From Yoonia sp035117555 (GTDB lineage: Bacteria > Pseudomonadota > Alphaproteobacteria > Rhodobacterales > Rhodobacteraceae), in the NCBI RefSeq assembly GCF_035117555.1, contig NZ_JAYKPK010000008.1, positions 147,980-211,979 of the forward strand: a DNA stretch of 64,000 nucleotides. Direction: 5' to 3'. Every line of letters starts with the position of its first letter. The first letter of the stretch is position 1. The notes below the pieces were generated by a model that worked only from the letters and a program-made list of their open reading frames with translations, did no database searches and was not told where the DNA came from. Below are positions 42,894 through 51,901 of this stretch, piece after piece. The translations under genes and the position numbers were made by a program.

Positions 42894-43781
42894 CTAGTTC
42901 AGCAAGCCCGCATGGACCATCGCCGCGCGCATCCGTGCCTTGGTCGCATCGGTCAAAGGTGTCAGCGGGCTGCGCACATCCTCATTGCACAGACCCAGCA
43001 AGGACATGCCATATTTGGCCCCCGCGACACCCGGTTCGGCAAAGATTGCCTCATGCAGCGGCATCAGCCGGTCCAGCTGGATCAACGCCTTGGCGTAATC
43101 CCCGGCAAGCGTGGTTTCCTGAAATTCCGCACAAAGTTTTGGGGCGACATTGGCTGTGACCGAGATGCATCCCACGCCGCCATGCGCGTTGAAACCTAAG
43201 GCCGTCGCATCCTCGCCCGATATCTGCAGAAAGTCTTTGCCACAGCGCAGGCGCTGCTTGGGGACGCGGGCCAGATCGCCAGTCGCATCCTTGACCCCGA
43301 TGATCATCGGATGGCGCGCCAACTCGCCCATCGTGTCGGGGGTCATATCGACGGCGGACCGTCCGGGGATATTGTAGATGATGATCGGCAGGCCACAATC
43401 GGCGGCGGCAGTGAAATGCGCAATCAAACCCGCCTGAGTAGGCCGGTTGTAGTAGGGCGTCACGACAAGCGCGGCATCGGCCCCCGCCTTTTGTGCTGCC
43501 TGCACCAGACGCACGGTTTCGATCGTGTTGTTCGACCCGGCACCGGCGATCACCGGAATGCGGCCTGCGACCTCCTGCACCACAATCTCGACGACCATAT
43601 CATGTTCGCCATGTGTCAGGGTCGGGCTTTCGCCGGTCGTGCCGACGGGGACCAGCCCATGACTGCCCTGCTCAATATGCCAGTTCACAAGTTTCTTGAG
43701 TGTCGCAACATCCACCTGACCGTCCATGAACGGTGTGACGAGTGCGGGGATGGAGCCCTTGAAGATGGAGCCCTTGAACAT
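42894..43781 (-). CDS. dapA: 4-hydroxy-tetrahydrodipicolinate synthase with N-terminal duplication
   Basis: The product has 295 residues and condenses pyruvate with aspartate semialdehyde for lysine and wall precursors. The Schiff-base Lys164 is in I-G-V-K-D-A-T-G-D and Tyr138 is in I-I-Y-N-I-P-G-R. A perfect 15-bp tandem repeat at 43749-43778 repeats F-K-G-S-I, so the protein begins M-F-K-G-S-I-F-K-G-S-I-P. Most DapA have this phrase once. The insertion lies at the outer edge of the barrel and should be tolerated, but a start error is possible. The ATG at 43781 diverges from the lytic transglycosylase. Confidence 0.93.
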   Translation of the reverse strand: MFKGSIFKGSIPALVTPFMDGQVDVATLKKLVNWHIEQGSHGLVPVGTTGESPTLTHGEHDMVVEIVVQEVAGRIPVIAGAGSNNTIETVRLVQAAQKAGADAALVVTPYYNRPTQAGLIAHFTAAADCGLPIIIYNIPGRSAVDMTPDTMGELARHPMIIGVKDATGDLARVPKQRLRCGKDFLQISGEDATALGFNAHGGVGCISVTANVAPKLCAEFQETTLAGDYAKALIQLDRLMPLHEAIFAEPGVAGAKYGMSLLGLCNEDVRSPLTPLTDATKARMRAAMVHAGLLN

Positions 43782-43929
43782 GCGACAATTCCTTATATGC
43801 GGGACGATGAGTCGCCCGGTCGAAAGTTGGCGGACACTAGACGCCTTTCTGCCTGTTGCCAAGTTTGTCAGTTGCCTTGTGAAACCACGCGGTTACCTTA
43901 GGCCAAAACGGAAAGGAGCAGTCATTCCC
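43782..43929. promoter_or_regulatory. Divergent promoter region for dapA and the lytic transglycosylase
   Basis: About 148 bases lie between the two starts and hold no gene. An AAAGGAGCAG ribosome site precedes the transglycosylase ATG. A -10/-35 pair cannot be named with confidence. Confidence 0.4.
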
Positions 43930-45891
43930 ATGCGGCTTTTGGCCCTGTCATTCCTCTGTCTTGCCACGGCAGGCCCCAGCTTTGCGCAGCGCGTCGATCA
44001 GACCGCCGTGGCTGCAATTGCGGCCAAGGATACCGGCTGGGACGCCGCGTTTCAGATCGCGGACAGCGCCGATCCGGTCACACGCGATGTGCTGACATGG
44101 CTGCGCCTGCGCGCGGGGGATGCGCCTTTCGCGGATTATCAGGCTTTTGTCACCGCCCGCCCGGATTGGCCGGGACTTGCCCTGTTGCGCCGACAGGCAG
44201 AGGCGGTGATCCCCAATGATGCCGACCCGGACGCAGTGACCGCATGGTTTGCCGACAGCCCGCCGCTGACCGGCGCAGGTGTGGTGCGGCTGGTCGATGC
44301 TTTGCTGGCGACAGGGCAGGATGAGGCCGCCGCGACTGCCCTGCGCAATGCTTGGCTGAACCTTGGTCTTGACGATGAAGGCCATGCCGCGCTGATGGCG
44401 CGTTTTGCCGCAGATCTTGCGCCCCAACACGCCGCCCGTGCCGATGCGCTGCTCTGGCGCAGCCGGACCAGTGACGCGGCCCGCCTGTTGCCGCTGTTGC
44501 CCGAGGGGCAGCGTGCCTTGATCGCGGCGCGCATCGGCTATGCCAATGGCACTGACAATATGCTGCCCTTGTTCCATGCCGTGCCGGAAAACCTGCGTGA
44601 CAATCCCGGCCTTCTCTACGCCCGTTACAGCTGGCTGGCCGCGCGCGGCGACTGGACCGACGCGACCGAGGTGCTGCGCGCCCAATCAACCACCGCAGAG
44701 GCTTTGCAGGAACCGTTCCGCTGGTCCGGCTACCGCCAAGTGCTGGCGCGCTGGCATATGCGCGAAGGCCGCGCCGATCTGGCTTATGAACTCGCCGCGC
44801 GGCATTTTCTGACCACAGGCGAATCCTTTGCCGATCTGGAATGGCTGGCTGGCTATATCGCGCTGATCTATCAGGGCGATCCGGTGCAGGCTTTGGCACA
44901 TTTCGAAACTGCGGCGGCGGGCGTGTCCGGCCCGATATCCACCGCGCGGATGCAATATTGGATTGGCCGCGCGCAGGAGGTGAAAGGCAATAGCGACCTT
45001 GCGCGCGCGGCCTATGGCTTGGCCGCGGCGCATCAGACGACGTTTTATGGCCTGCTGGCCTCTGAAAAAATCGACCGCCCGCTGGATGCCGCCTTGGTCG
45101 GATCACAGGTGGCATGGGACGGGGCGGAGGTCTTTGACGATGAATTGACGCGCGCCGCTTTGATCCTTTTGGAAAGCGGTGAACGCGGGGCCGCCGTGAC
45201 CTTCTTTGCCGCCTTGGGCGAAAGGCTCGACCCCGACGCCTTGGTCCAATTGGGCGCCTATCTCAGCTCTATCGGTGAGGATTATTATACGTTGCTCTTG
45301 GGTAAAACCGCCGTGACCCGCGGCGCGGTGCTGCCCGAGATTTACTATCCGGTCCATGATCTGGCCCAGATGGACCTGCCGGTCGATCCCGCCCTTGCCC
45401 TGTCCATCGCGCGGCGGGAAAGCGAATTCAATATCGGGATCGGCAGCCCAGCCGGGGCGCTGGGCCTGATGCAGGTCATGCCCGCCACAGCGGAGGAGGT
45501 GGCGACCCGCCTGAACCTGCCCTATTCCCGCGCCCGGTTGACCAGCGACTGGCAATATAATGCGACCTTGGGCGCGGAATATCTGGCCTATCTTGAGGAT
45601 ATGTTCGGCCCCAGCCCGGTGATGATCGCCGCAGGCTATAACGCCGGGCCAAGCCGTCCGCGCACATGGATGTCGGAACGGGGCGATCCGCGCCTGCGCG
45701 AGATGGATATCGTCGATTGGATCGAACATATCCCCTTTGTCGAGACCCGCAATTACGTGCAGCGTGTCACGGAAAGCCTGCCTGTCTATCAGGCGCGGCT
45801 GACCGGGCAGGCTGGACCGGTGCGGTTTACACCTTTACTGATCGGGCAAAAACCGGTGATGCGGCCCGTGGCAAGGCCGGTGCGGGATTGA
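43930..45891 (+). CDS. Soluble lytic murein transglycosylase (Slt type)
   Basis: The product has 653 residues. A signal peptide ends near G-P-S-F-A-Q. The middle is a superhelical repeat region, rich in Ala/Leu helices, as in E. coli Slt70. The catalytic domain begins near residue 490: A-R-R-E-S-E-F, with the catalytic Glu at 497, then G-S-P-A-G-A-L-G-L-M-Q-V-M-P and A-G-Y-N-A-G-P. It cleaves murein glycan strands to 1,6-anhydro ends. The start is set by ATG after AAAGGAG. It diverges from dapA. Confidence 0.92.
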   Translation: MRLLALSFLCLATAGPSFAQRVDQTAVAAIAAKDTGWDAAFQIADSADPVTRDVLTWLRLRAGDAPFADYQAFVTARPDWPGLALLRRQAEAVIPNDADPDAVTAWFADSPPLTGAGVVRLVDALLATGQDEAAATALRNAWLNLGLDDEGHAALMARFAADLAPQHAARADALLWRSRTSDAARLLPLLPEGQRALIAARIGYANGTDNMLPLFHAVPENLRDNPGLLYARYSWLAARGDWTDATEVLRAQSTTAEALQEPFRWSGYRQVLARWHMREGRADLAYELAARHFLTTGESFADLEWLAGYIALIYQGDPVQALAHFETAAAGVSGPISTARMQYWIGRAQEVKGNSDLARAAYGLAAAHQTTFYGLLASEKIDRPLDAALVGSQVAWDGAEVFDDELTRAALILLESGERGAAVTFFAALGERLDPDALVQLGAYLSSIGEDYYTLLLGKTAVTRGAVLPEIYYPVHDLAQMDLPVDPALALSIARRESEFNIGIGSPAGALGLMQVMPATAEEVATRLNLPYSRARLTSDWQYNATLGAEYLAYLEDMFGPSPVMIAAGYNAGPSRPRTWMSERGDPRLREMDIVDWIEHIPFVETRNYVQRVTESLPVYQARLTGQAGPVRFTPLLIGQKPVMRPVARPVRD

Positions 45892-45897
45892 GGGCTT

Positions 45898-46782
45898 TTA
45901 CGCCCCCGGCGGGGATGCGGCCTTTTTGCGGGCACGCCATAGCGTGAACAGCCCCGCGCCGACAACGATGGCCCCACCAATGGCCACGTTAGGCCGGATC
46001 GTCTCGCCCATCAACCCGACGCCGATCATGCTGGCAAAGACCAGTTGCAGATAGGCAAAAGGCTGGACGGCGCTGGCCTCGGCCACTTCATAGGTGCGGA
46101 TCAAAAGCCAATGGCCGGTTACGCCGGTCATGCATAAGAGCGCCATCCAGCGCCAGTCTGCGGCTGACATTGGTTCCCAGAACCAGATGCCAATGACACT
46201 CATCACCACCGCCCCTGACGTGCCGGTCCAGAAAAACGATGTGGTCGTATCATCCAGCCGTGCGGCATAGCGCGTCAGCAAGCCGTAAAGCGCGAACATG
46301 AACGCCGCGAGCAGCGGGATCGCCGCAGCCGGGGCAAAGACCGCGAAGCCCGGCTGCAGGATCACCAGCACCCCGACAAAGCCGATCCCGATCGCCGTCC
46401 AGCGCCGCCAGCCGACGCTTTCACCCAAGATCGGGCCAGAGAGCGCCGCGATCAGCAGCGGATAACAGGCAAAGATCGCGTGGCTTTCCACCAGCCCCAA
46501 GTAAACGAAAGCCGTGACCATCACGCAGATTTCCAGCGCCAAGATCGTGCCGCGCGCCATTTGCAGGATCGGTTGCTTGGTGCGCGCCGCCGCGCGGATC
46601 GAGCCGGATTGCTTGCGCGCAATAGCGATGACGAAGGCGGCAAAGAACCAATAGCGCACCATGACGATCATCACGACGTTATTGTTCACCGCCAGATGCT
46701 GCGAAATCCCGTCTTGCACGGCAAAAATGATGGTGACCAGGATCATCAACATGACCCCGAGCCTTGTATTACTTTGCATCAT
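45898..46782 (-). CDS. DMT-family membrane exporter (EamA)
   Basis: The product has 294 residues, typical of the ten-helix drug/metabolite transporters made of two EamA repeats. The first repeat ends near residue 140; the second begins near P-L-L-A-A-F-M-F-A-L-Y-G. The middle E-S-H-A-I-F-A-C-Y-P-L-L-I-A phrase fits the family. It should move a metabolite across the inner membrane; substrate unknown. Two adjacent ATGs (46782 and 46779) are possible. The start overlaps the end of mnmD on the same strand by 14 bases. Confidence 0.85.
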   Translation of the reverse strand: MMQSNTRLGVMLMILVTIIFAVQDGISQHLAVNNNVVMIVMVRYWFFAAFVIAIARKQSGSIRAAARTKQPILQMARGTILALEICVMVTAFVYLGLVESHAIFACYPLLIAALSGPILGESVGWRRWTAIGIGFVGVLVILQPGFAVFAPAAAIPLLAAFMFALYGLLTRYAARLDDTTTSFFWTGTSGAVVMSVIGIWFWEPMSAADWRWMALLCMTGVTGHWLLIRTYEVAEASAVQPFAYLQLVFASMIGVGLMGETIRPNVAIGGAIVVGAGLFTLWRARKKAASPPGA

Positions 46783-47449
46783 CCATCCTTGCGCGGGTCA
46801 TATGCCGCTTGCGGCCATAGCCTTGGTGTTTTGTGACCGTGAAACCGGCGTCTGACAGGCTGCGCCGGATATGGCCTGCAGCGCTGTAGGTCGCTGCCGT
46901 GCCGCCCGGCTTGGTATGATCTGCGACGGCTTGCAAAAGGCTGGGTTCCCAGAGTTCGGGGTTCTTGGCAGGCGAAAACCCGTCCAGATACCAGGCATCG
47001 GCGCTGCCTTCCCATTTGGGCAAGGTCTGGCGCGCATCGCCGGTGATGACGTGCAGGGTCAACCCGGTGTCAAGCGTCACGGCACCTGCCTGTGGCGTCC
47101 ATACCGCGAGCAACTTGTCTGCATAATCGCCCAACGCCGGAAATTGCGCCAAAGCGGTGGCCATATCGGGCAAGGCCATCGGGAAAGCCTCGAAAGAGGT
47201 GAAATGTAGCTGTCCCGGCCTGCCCGCCTGCACCCAGGCATCCCATGTCACCAGCAGGTTCAGCCCGGTGCCAAAGCCTAATTCGCCGATCTGGAAATCA
47301 CCCATGATGCGCGCAGGCAGGTCATTGCCGTCCAGAAACACATGCCGCGTTTCCGCCAGACCATCGTCGAGCGAGAAATAAGGATCATCAAAATCCTGCG
47401 CAATCGGCACGCCGTCGCGCCATTGAAGTTTTGCCGTCTGGTCTGTCAT
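46769..47449 (-). CDS. mnmD: tRNA 5-methylaminomethyl-2-thiouridine methyltransferase (MnmD, separate)
   Basis: The product has 226 residues. It carries the MnmC methyltransferase half only: L-Q-W-R-D-G-V-P-I-A near residue 9, G-E-L-G-F-G-T-G-L-N-L as the SAM loop near residue 55, and Y-L-D-G-F-S-P-A-K-N-P-E-L-W near residue 155, the hallmark of MnmC N-domains. It methylates the nm5 group on U34 of tRNAs. In E. coli it is fused to an FAD oxidase half. The ATG at 47449 was chosen over an upstream start. Confidence 0.9.
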   Translation of the reverse strand: MTDQTAKLQWRDGVPIAQDFDDPYFSLDDGLAETRHVFLDGNDLPARIMGDFQIGELGFGTGLNLLVTWDAWVQAGRPGQLHFTSFEAFPMALPDMATALAQFPALGDYADKLLAVWTPQAGAVTLDTGLTLHVITGDARQTLPKWEGSADAWYLDGFSPAKNPELWEPSLLQAVADHTKPGGTAATYSAAGHIRRSLSDAGFTVTKHQGYGRKRHMTRARMDDAK

Positions 47450-47496
47450 GCGCTGCTGCCCTAGGTCTGGGGCATCTTTGGGCGGAAGGGCGCGGA

Positions 47497-48522
47497 ATGG
47501 CAATTGCTGATGTGACGGTAATGGGGGCAGGGGTCTTTGGCCTGTCAGTGGCTTACGCCTGCGCGCGGCGCGGTGCCAAGGTGCAGGTGATCGACCCTGC
47601 CGGTATTGCAGCGGGGGCCAGCGGCGGCCTTGTCGGCGCGCTCGCGCCCCATGTGCCGGAGCACTGGAACGACAAGAAAGCGTTTCAATTCGACAGCCTG
47701 ATTATGGCAGAGACGTTCTGGGCTGAGGTGGCCAAGCTGACTGGCGCTGAGACCGGCTATGCTCGCACCGGGCGGTTGCAGCCTTTGGCTGATGCTCGCG
47801 CGGTCGATCTGGCGCGGGCGCGGGCGGTCTCGGCGGAGGATTTGTGGCAGGGGCTGGCGACATGGCAGGTGGAACCTGTCAGCGACAATCAATGGATGCC
47901 ACCATCCCCCAGCGGCCATGTCGTGCGTGATACTTTGTCCGCATTGATCCATCCGCGCCGCGCGACGCAGGCTCTGGCTGATGCGGTGACCGCACTTGGC
48001 GGAACGATCCGGCCTGTGGGGACCCCTTATGGCAAAATCGTCTGGGCCACCGGCTGGGCTGGGATGCAGGAAATCGGCGGCAATGGCGTCAAAGGGCAGG
48101 CGGCGCTGTTGCGCCATGACGCAGCAGGCGCGCCGCAGCTTTTCGCCGATGCGCTGCATATCATCCCGCATCTGGACGGGACCGTCGCCATCGGCTCAAC
48201 GTCAGAGCGGGATTTCACCGATCCGACCAGCACCGACAGCGCCTTGGATGATGTGATCGCGCGCGCCGTGGCAGCCTTTCCTGTCTTGCAAGGGGCCGCC
48301 GTGATCGAGACCTGGGCCGGTGTCCGCCCCCGCGCGCCCAGCCGCGCGCCGGTGCTGGGTGATCATCCGATCCGCAAGGGCGAATATATCGCCAATGGCG
48401 GCTTCAAGATCGGCTTTGGCATGGCCCCGAAGGTGGGGCAGGTCATGGCGGACCTGCTGCTTAATGAGAAAGACTCGATCCCCGATGGCTTCCGCGCCAC
48501 GCCCCCCATCGTCGGAGCCTAA
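47497..48522 (+). CDS. FAD-dependent oxidoreductase, probable separate MnmC oxidase-like partner
   Basis: The product has 341 residues. Residues 8-35 hold the dinucleotide-binding loop G-A-G-V-F-G and the acidic end V-I-D-P; later G-S-T-S-E-R-D-F and G-V-R-P-R-A-P-S resemble the DAO family and the C-terminal half of MnmC. It diverges from mnmD with 47 bases between starts. The split arrangement suggests it supplies the cmnm5 to nm5 oxidation step, but a glycine-oxidase-like function cannot be excluded. The TAA stop lies inside a GGGGATATTT repeat. Confidence 0.8.
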   Translation: MAIADVTVMGAGVFGLSVAYACARRGAKVQVIDPAGIAAGASGGLVGALAPHVPEHWNDKKAFQFDSLIMAETFWAEVAKLTGAETGYARTGRLQPLADARAVDLARARAVSAEDLWQGLATWQVEPVSDNQWMPPSPSGHVVRDTLSALIHPRRATQALADAVTALGGTIRPVGTPYGKIVWATGWAGMQEIGGNGVKGQAALLRHDAAGAPQLFADALHIIPHLDGTVAIGSTSERDFTDPTSTDSALDDVIARAVAAFPVLQGAAVIETWAGVRPRAPSRAPVLGDHPIRKGEYIANGGFKIGFGMAPKVGQVMADLLLNEKDSIPDGFRATPPIVGA

Positions 48523-48540
48523 ATATCCCCGCCGGAGGCA
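48520..48540 (-). repeat. GGGGATATTT repeat motif, convergent intergenic
   Basis: Read leftward this is TGCCTCCGGCGGGGATATTTA. It matches the motifs at 26656 and 16831, which are read rightward. It includes the stop codon of the oxidoreductase gene and lies between that gene and the convergent allE gene. Confidence 0.6.
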
Positions 48541-48550
48541 TAGAATCTTT

Positions 48551-49363
48551 TTACAACGGCATATGCCGGTTCACATCCTTGTAAAGCAGATAGCGGAACG
48601 GCCCCGGCCCGCCGGCATAACAAGCCTGCGGGCAAAAGGCGCGCAGCCACATGAAATCGCCTGCTTCAACCTCGACCCAGTCTTGGTTCAGCCGGTAAAC
48701 AGCCTTGCCTTCCAGCACATAAAGCCCGTGCTCCATCACATGGGTTTCGGCAAAGGGGATCACCCCGCCCGGCTGTAGGGTGACGATATTGACATGCATA
48801 TCATGGCGCATATCGGCAGGATCGACAAAGCGGGTCGTGGCCCAGACGCCATTCGTGTCGGGCATGGCAATCGTCGTCGCAGCGCCTTCGTCGGTGACAA
48901 AGGCCACGGGTGCGTCGATGCCTTCGACCGCTTGATAGGTCTTGCGGACCCAGTGAAATGTCGCCGCCGCATCCCCATCATTCTGGACCTGCCAGTCAGC
49001 CCCCGCAGGCAGATAGGCGTAGCTGCCGGGGCGCATCGCGTGATCTGTGCCTGCAATGGTCAGGGTAAAACCACCTTTCACGACGAAAATCACGCCTTGC
49101 GCGGCTTTGTCCGTCTCGGGCCTTGTGCTGCCGCCACCGGGTGCAACCTCAACAATATACTGGCTGAAGGTCTCGGCAAAGCCTGACATGGGCCGGGCAA
49201 TGACCCAGGCGCGGGTCTTGTCCCAGAACGGCAGGTTGCTCGTGACGATATCAGTCATCACGCCCTTGGGGATCACGGCATAGGCAGTGGTGAAGACCGC
49301 ACGGCCTGTCAGCAGATCGCTTTGCGGAGGCAGGCCGCCTTTGGGGGCATAGTAGCTGGTCAT
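48551..49363 (-). CDS. allE: (S)-ureidoglycine aminohydrolase
   Basis: The product has 270 residues with two cupin halves. It removes ammonia from S-ureidoglycine in purine (allantoin) breakdown. Family phrases are S-Y-Y-A-P-K-G-G-L-P near the start, I-P-K-G-V-M-T-D-I-V near residue 32, and H-V-M-E-H-G-L-Y-V-L-E-G-K-A near residue 213 with the metal His and Glu. It is the last gene of the pxp operon, 15 bases after pxpA. No uricase or allantoinase gene is here. Confidence 0.9.
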   Translation of the reverse strand: MTSYYAPKGGLPPQSDLLTGRAVFTTAYAVIPKGVMTDIVTSNLPFWDKTRAWVIARPMSGFAETFSQYIVEVAPGGGSTRPETDKAAQGVIFVVKGGFTLTIAGTDHAMRPGSYAYLPAGADWQVQNDGDAAATFHWVRKTYQAVEGIDAPVAFVTDEGAATTIAMPDTNGVWATTRFVDPADMRHDMHVNIVTLQPGGVIPFAETHVMEHGLYVLEGKAVYRLNQDWVEVEAGDFMWLRAFCPQACYAGGPGPFRYLLYKDVNRHMPL

Positions 49364-49378
49364 GGCAGGCTCCGGAAA

Positions 49379-50137
49379 TTACAGCGAGGCGAGGGTGATC
49401 CCCGCCTGCGTCAGGTGATCGCGCAATCCGCGCGCGATGGCGACGGCACCGGGCGTGTCGCCATGCAGGCAGATCGTGTCGATCTTGCAGGGGATATGTT
49501 TGCCGGTCTCTGTAATGATCGCATCCGCCTGTAACATCGCCAGAATGCGCGGCCCGACCAGTGCGGGATCGTGCAGCACGGCACCGGGCTGGCGGCGGTC
49601 CACAAGGGTTGCATCATCATTATAGGCGCGGTCGGCGAAAATCTCGCCCGCCCAGTTGCAGCCCAGATCGCGGGCAGCTTCTTCTTGCGCTGTCGCCGCC
49701 AGCACCATGATCACCAGATCAGGGTCCACCTCCAAAGCGGCCTGATAGCAGGTCCGCGCCAGTTCCACATCAACCGAGGCCATATTGGCCAGCGCCCCAT
49801 GCAGTTTCAGATGCCGGATATGCCCGCCTGCGCGCCGGGCCATCGCCTGTGCTGCACCGACCTGATAGGCCACGGCATTGGCCATTTCGACCGCCGGGAT
49901 CGGCAGGTTACGCCGACCGAAGCCTTTGAGATCGGCAAAACCCGGATGCGCACCAAGGCTCACGCCATTTGCCACCGCCTGCCGCATCGTGCGGTCCATC
50001 ACATCTGGATCGCCTGCGTGAAACCCGCAAGCCACATTGGCCGAGGTGATGATGTCGAGCAGCGCCGCATCATCGCCCATGACCCAAGGGCCAAAACTTT
50101 CGCCCATATCGGCGTTCAGGTCGACTTTCATCGTCAT
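49379..50137 (-). CDS. pxpA: 5-oxoprolinase subunit A
   Basis: The product has 252 residues of the LamB/YcsF family. It begins V-D-L-N-A-D-M-G-E-S-F-G-P-W, the family start, and has A-C-G-F-H-A-G-D near residue 37, G-A-H-P-G-F-A-D near residue 63 and C-L-H-G-D-T-P-G-A near residue 225. With PxpB and PxpC it hydrolyses 5-oxoproline using ATP. I used the ATG at 50137; a second at 50131 is possible. It starts one base before the pxpC stop ends. Confidence 0.93.
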   Translation of the reverse strand: MTMKVDLNADMGESFGPWVMGDDAALLDIITSANVACGFHAGDPDVMDRTMRQAVANGVSLGAHPGFADLKGFGRRNLPIPAVEMANAVAYQVGAAQAMARRAGGHIRHLKLHGALANMASVDVELARTCYQAALEVDPDLVIMVLAATAQEEAARDLGCNWAGEIFADRAYNDDATLVDRRQPGAVLHDPALVGPRILAMLQADAIITETGKHIPCKIDTICLHGDTPGAVAIARGLRDHLTQAGITLASL

Positions 50138-50138
50138 A

Positions 50139-51158
50139 TCAATCACTTTCCAGATCACGGCCAGCGGTCACACCGCTGATCAATTGGTAGCTGAGCAGAT
50201 CGGCAATGTCATGCGGATCGCGGATCAGCGGCTGACAGGCGGCGCGCAGATCACGCAGTCGTGCTGCGTCGGATTGTGCGGTTGCATCAGCATCTTCCAC
50301 GCTCAGCATGTCAAACCGCAGCGCGGTGCCCGGGGCGGCTTGCGCCACACGGGGCAGATCGGCGGGGATCACGCTGCCGATGCGGGGATAGCCACCGATG
50401 GTCTGGCATTCCGCCAGCAGCACGAAAGGCACGCCGTCACCGGTCATTTGCACATCGCCCGGCACGATCAGGTCCGAGGTGACGGACAATCCGCCTTGCG
50501 CTGCGAATTTCGCGCTGTCGTGATCCAGCCGCACGCCTTGGCGGTTGCCGCGCGGGCTGCGCTGGAACTCAGCGGCGAGAAATGCGCGCAGGGTCGCCTC
50601 ATCAAACAGATCCGTCTGGGGCCCGGGCATCATGCGGATGGTGCCACCATTGCATCTGTCCGCGATCTCAAGCCGCAGCGGTGGCGCATCAGGGGCCGGG
50701 TCACCCCCCAGCGGCAGGCGGTCGCCCTCGTCCAGCGCGCGGCCCAGCCCTGCGGTCAGATGGGTGGCGCGGCTGTCCATCACCGGCGTGGTCCTGATCC
50801 CACCCGCAAAGGCCAGATAGCCGAAGACGCCGCGCCGCGCACCGCCGATGGTCAGCTTAACTCCGGCGGGCAGCACTTGCGTCGTATTCGGCGGCACCGG
50901 CGCGCCATCAATACCGGCCTGCATCGCAGCCCCGGTCAGGACGATCCGCGTCGGCGCGTCCAGGCTGAACACACCGCCTGCGCCCATCATCTCCAATACC
51001 GCGAAATCTGTGTCGCCGCCCAGCAAGGCCGCTGCTTCCAGCAGGGCGAGCCGGTCGGCAACGCCGCCACGCGACAGGCCCTGCGCGGTCCATCCGGGGC
51101 GACCGAGGTCTTGCACCGTCACGCCCGGCCCGATGCTGTGGATTGTCAATTCGGGCAT
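50139..51158 (-). CDS. pxpC: 5-oxoprolinase subunit C
   Basis: The product has 339 residues of the biotin-dependent carboxyltransferase-like (KipA/PxpC) family. Residues 11-30 read G-V-T-V-Q-D-L-G-R-P-G and residues ~80-120 hold the conserved G-A-R-R-G-V-F-G-Y-L-A-F-A-G-G-I. L-A-E-C-Q-T-I-G-G-Y-P-R-I-G near residue 250 is also typical. It works with PxpB, whose stop overlaps its start by one base. No biotin attachment site is present, as expected. Confidence 0.92.
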   Translation of the reverse strand: MPELTIHSIGPGVTVQDLGRPGWTAQGLSRGGVADRLALLEAAALLGGDTDFAVLEMMGAGGVFSLDAPTRIVLTGAAMQAGIDGAPVPPNTTQVLPAGVKLTIGGARRGVFGYLAFAGGIRTTPVMDSRATHLTAGLGRALDEGDRLPLGGDPAPDAPPLRLEIADRCNGGTIRMMPGPQTDLFDEATLRAFLAAEFQRSPRGNRQGVRLDHDSAKFAAQGGLSVTSDLIVPGDVQMTGDGVPFVLLAECQTIGGYPRIGSVIPADLPRVAQAAPGTALRFDMLSVEDADATAQSDAARLRDLRAACQPLIRDPHDIADLLSYQLISGVTAGRDLESD

Positions 51159-51901
51159 CAGCGTAACACCTCGCAGCGCGCGCCGCCGTTGCTGTCGGCA
51201 TTGGCTTGCAGATCGCGCAGGGTATCGTCGGACACCGCGCTGAATTGCACCGCATCACCAGCGTCAAGCGGGAAGGGCGTGTCGCTGTCAGGCCGCCAGA
51301 CCGAAAACGCGCTTTGCCCGATCTGGCGCCAGCCGGTCGGCGTGTCGGCGGCAAAGATGATCAACTGGCGCACAGCGGTGACCAGCGCGCCGCGTGGCAC
51401 TTTCGGTGTCAGGTCCGGCTGGCGCGGGATGTCCCAATGCGCGGGCATCAGGCCCAGATAGGGCTGGCCGGGGGCAAAACCGATGGCGAGCACACGCAGG
51501 CGTGTCGCTGTAATCTCTTGCACGGCCTGATCGGGGGTCAGCCCGGCAAGCGCGGCTGCCTCTTTCAATTGGGGCGCATGGGCCGGGCCGAAAGCCACCG
51601 GAATATGCCACAATCGGCGGGGTGATGTATCGATGCTTTGCAGATCTCGCAGCATGTCGCGCAACTGGTCGGTGACGGCCTGCCGGTCGGTCAGCCCGGG
51701 ATCAAAGCCGACCCTTACAGATGTCAGGGATGACGCCACCTCAGTCACGCCGGACAGATCGGCGGACCTGATTTGCGCGCAAAAAGCGCTGGCGCTGGCA
51801 TTGGCGGCTGGCGTCAGATCGCGCGCAAACCGGACCAGAACACCGTCGATGCCCAAAGGGCAGAAGACGGGGTCAGCCAGAGGGGCCGTGATATCGGGCA
51901 T
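51158..51901 (-). CDS. pxpB: 5-oxoprolinase subunit B
   Basis: The product has 247 residues of the KipI/PxpB family. The conserved P-V-A-F-G-P-A-H-A-P and G-F-A-P-G-Q-P-Y-L-G-L near residues 105-150 and P-R-G-A-L-V-T-A-V near residue 175 identify it. The ATG at 51901 has AGGAGC upstream; a longer frame to 51928 was rejected. It leads the pxpB-pxpC-pxpA-allE operon. Confidence 0.92.
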   Translation of the reverse strand: MPDITAPLADPVFCPLGIDGVLVRFARDLTPAANASASAFCAQIRSADLSGVTEVASSLTSVRVGFDPGLTDRQAVTDQLRDMLRDLQSIDTSPRRLWHIPVAFGPAHAPQLKEAAALAGLTPDQAVQEITATRLRVLAIGFAPGQPYLGLMPAHWDIPRQPDLTPKVPRGALVTAVRQLIIFAADTPTGWRQIGQSAFSVWRPDSDTPFPLDAGDAVQFSAVSDDTLRDLQANADSNGGARCEVLR

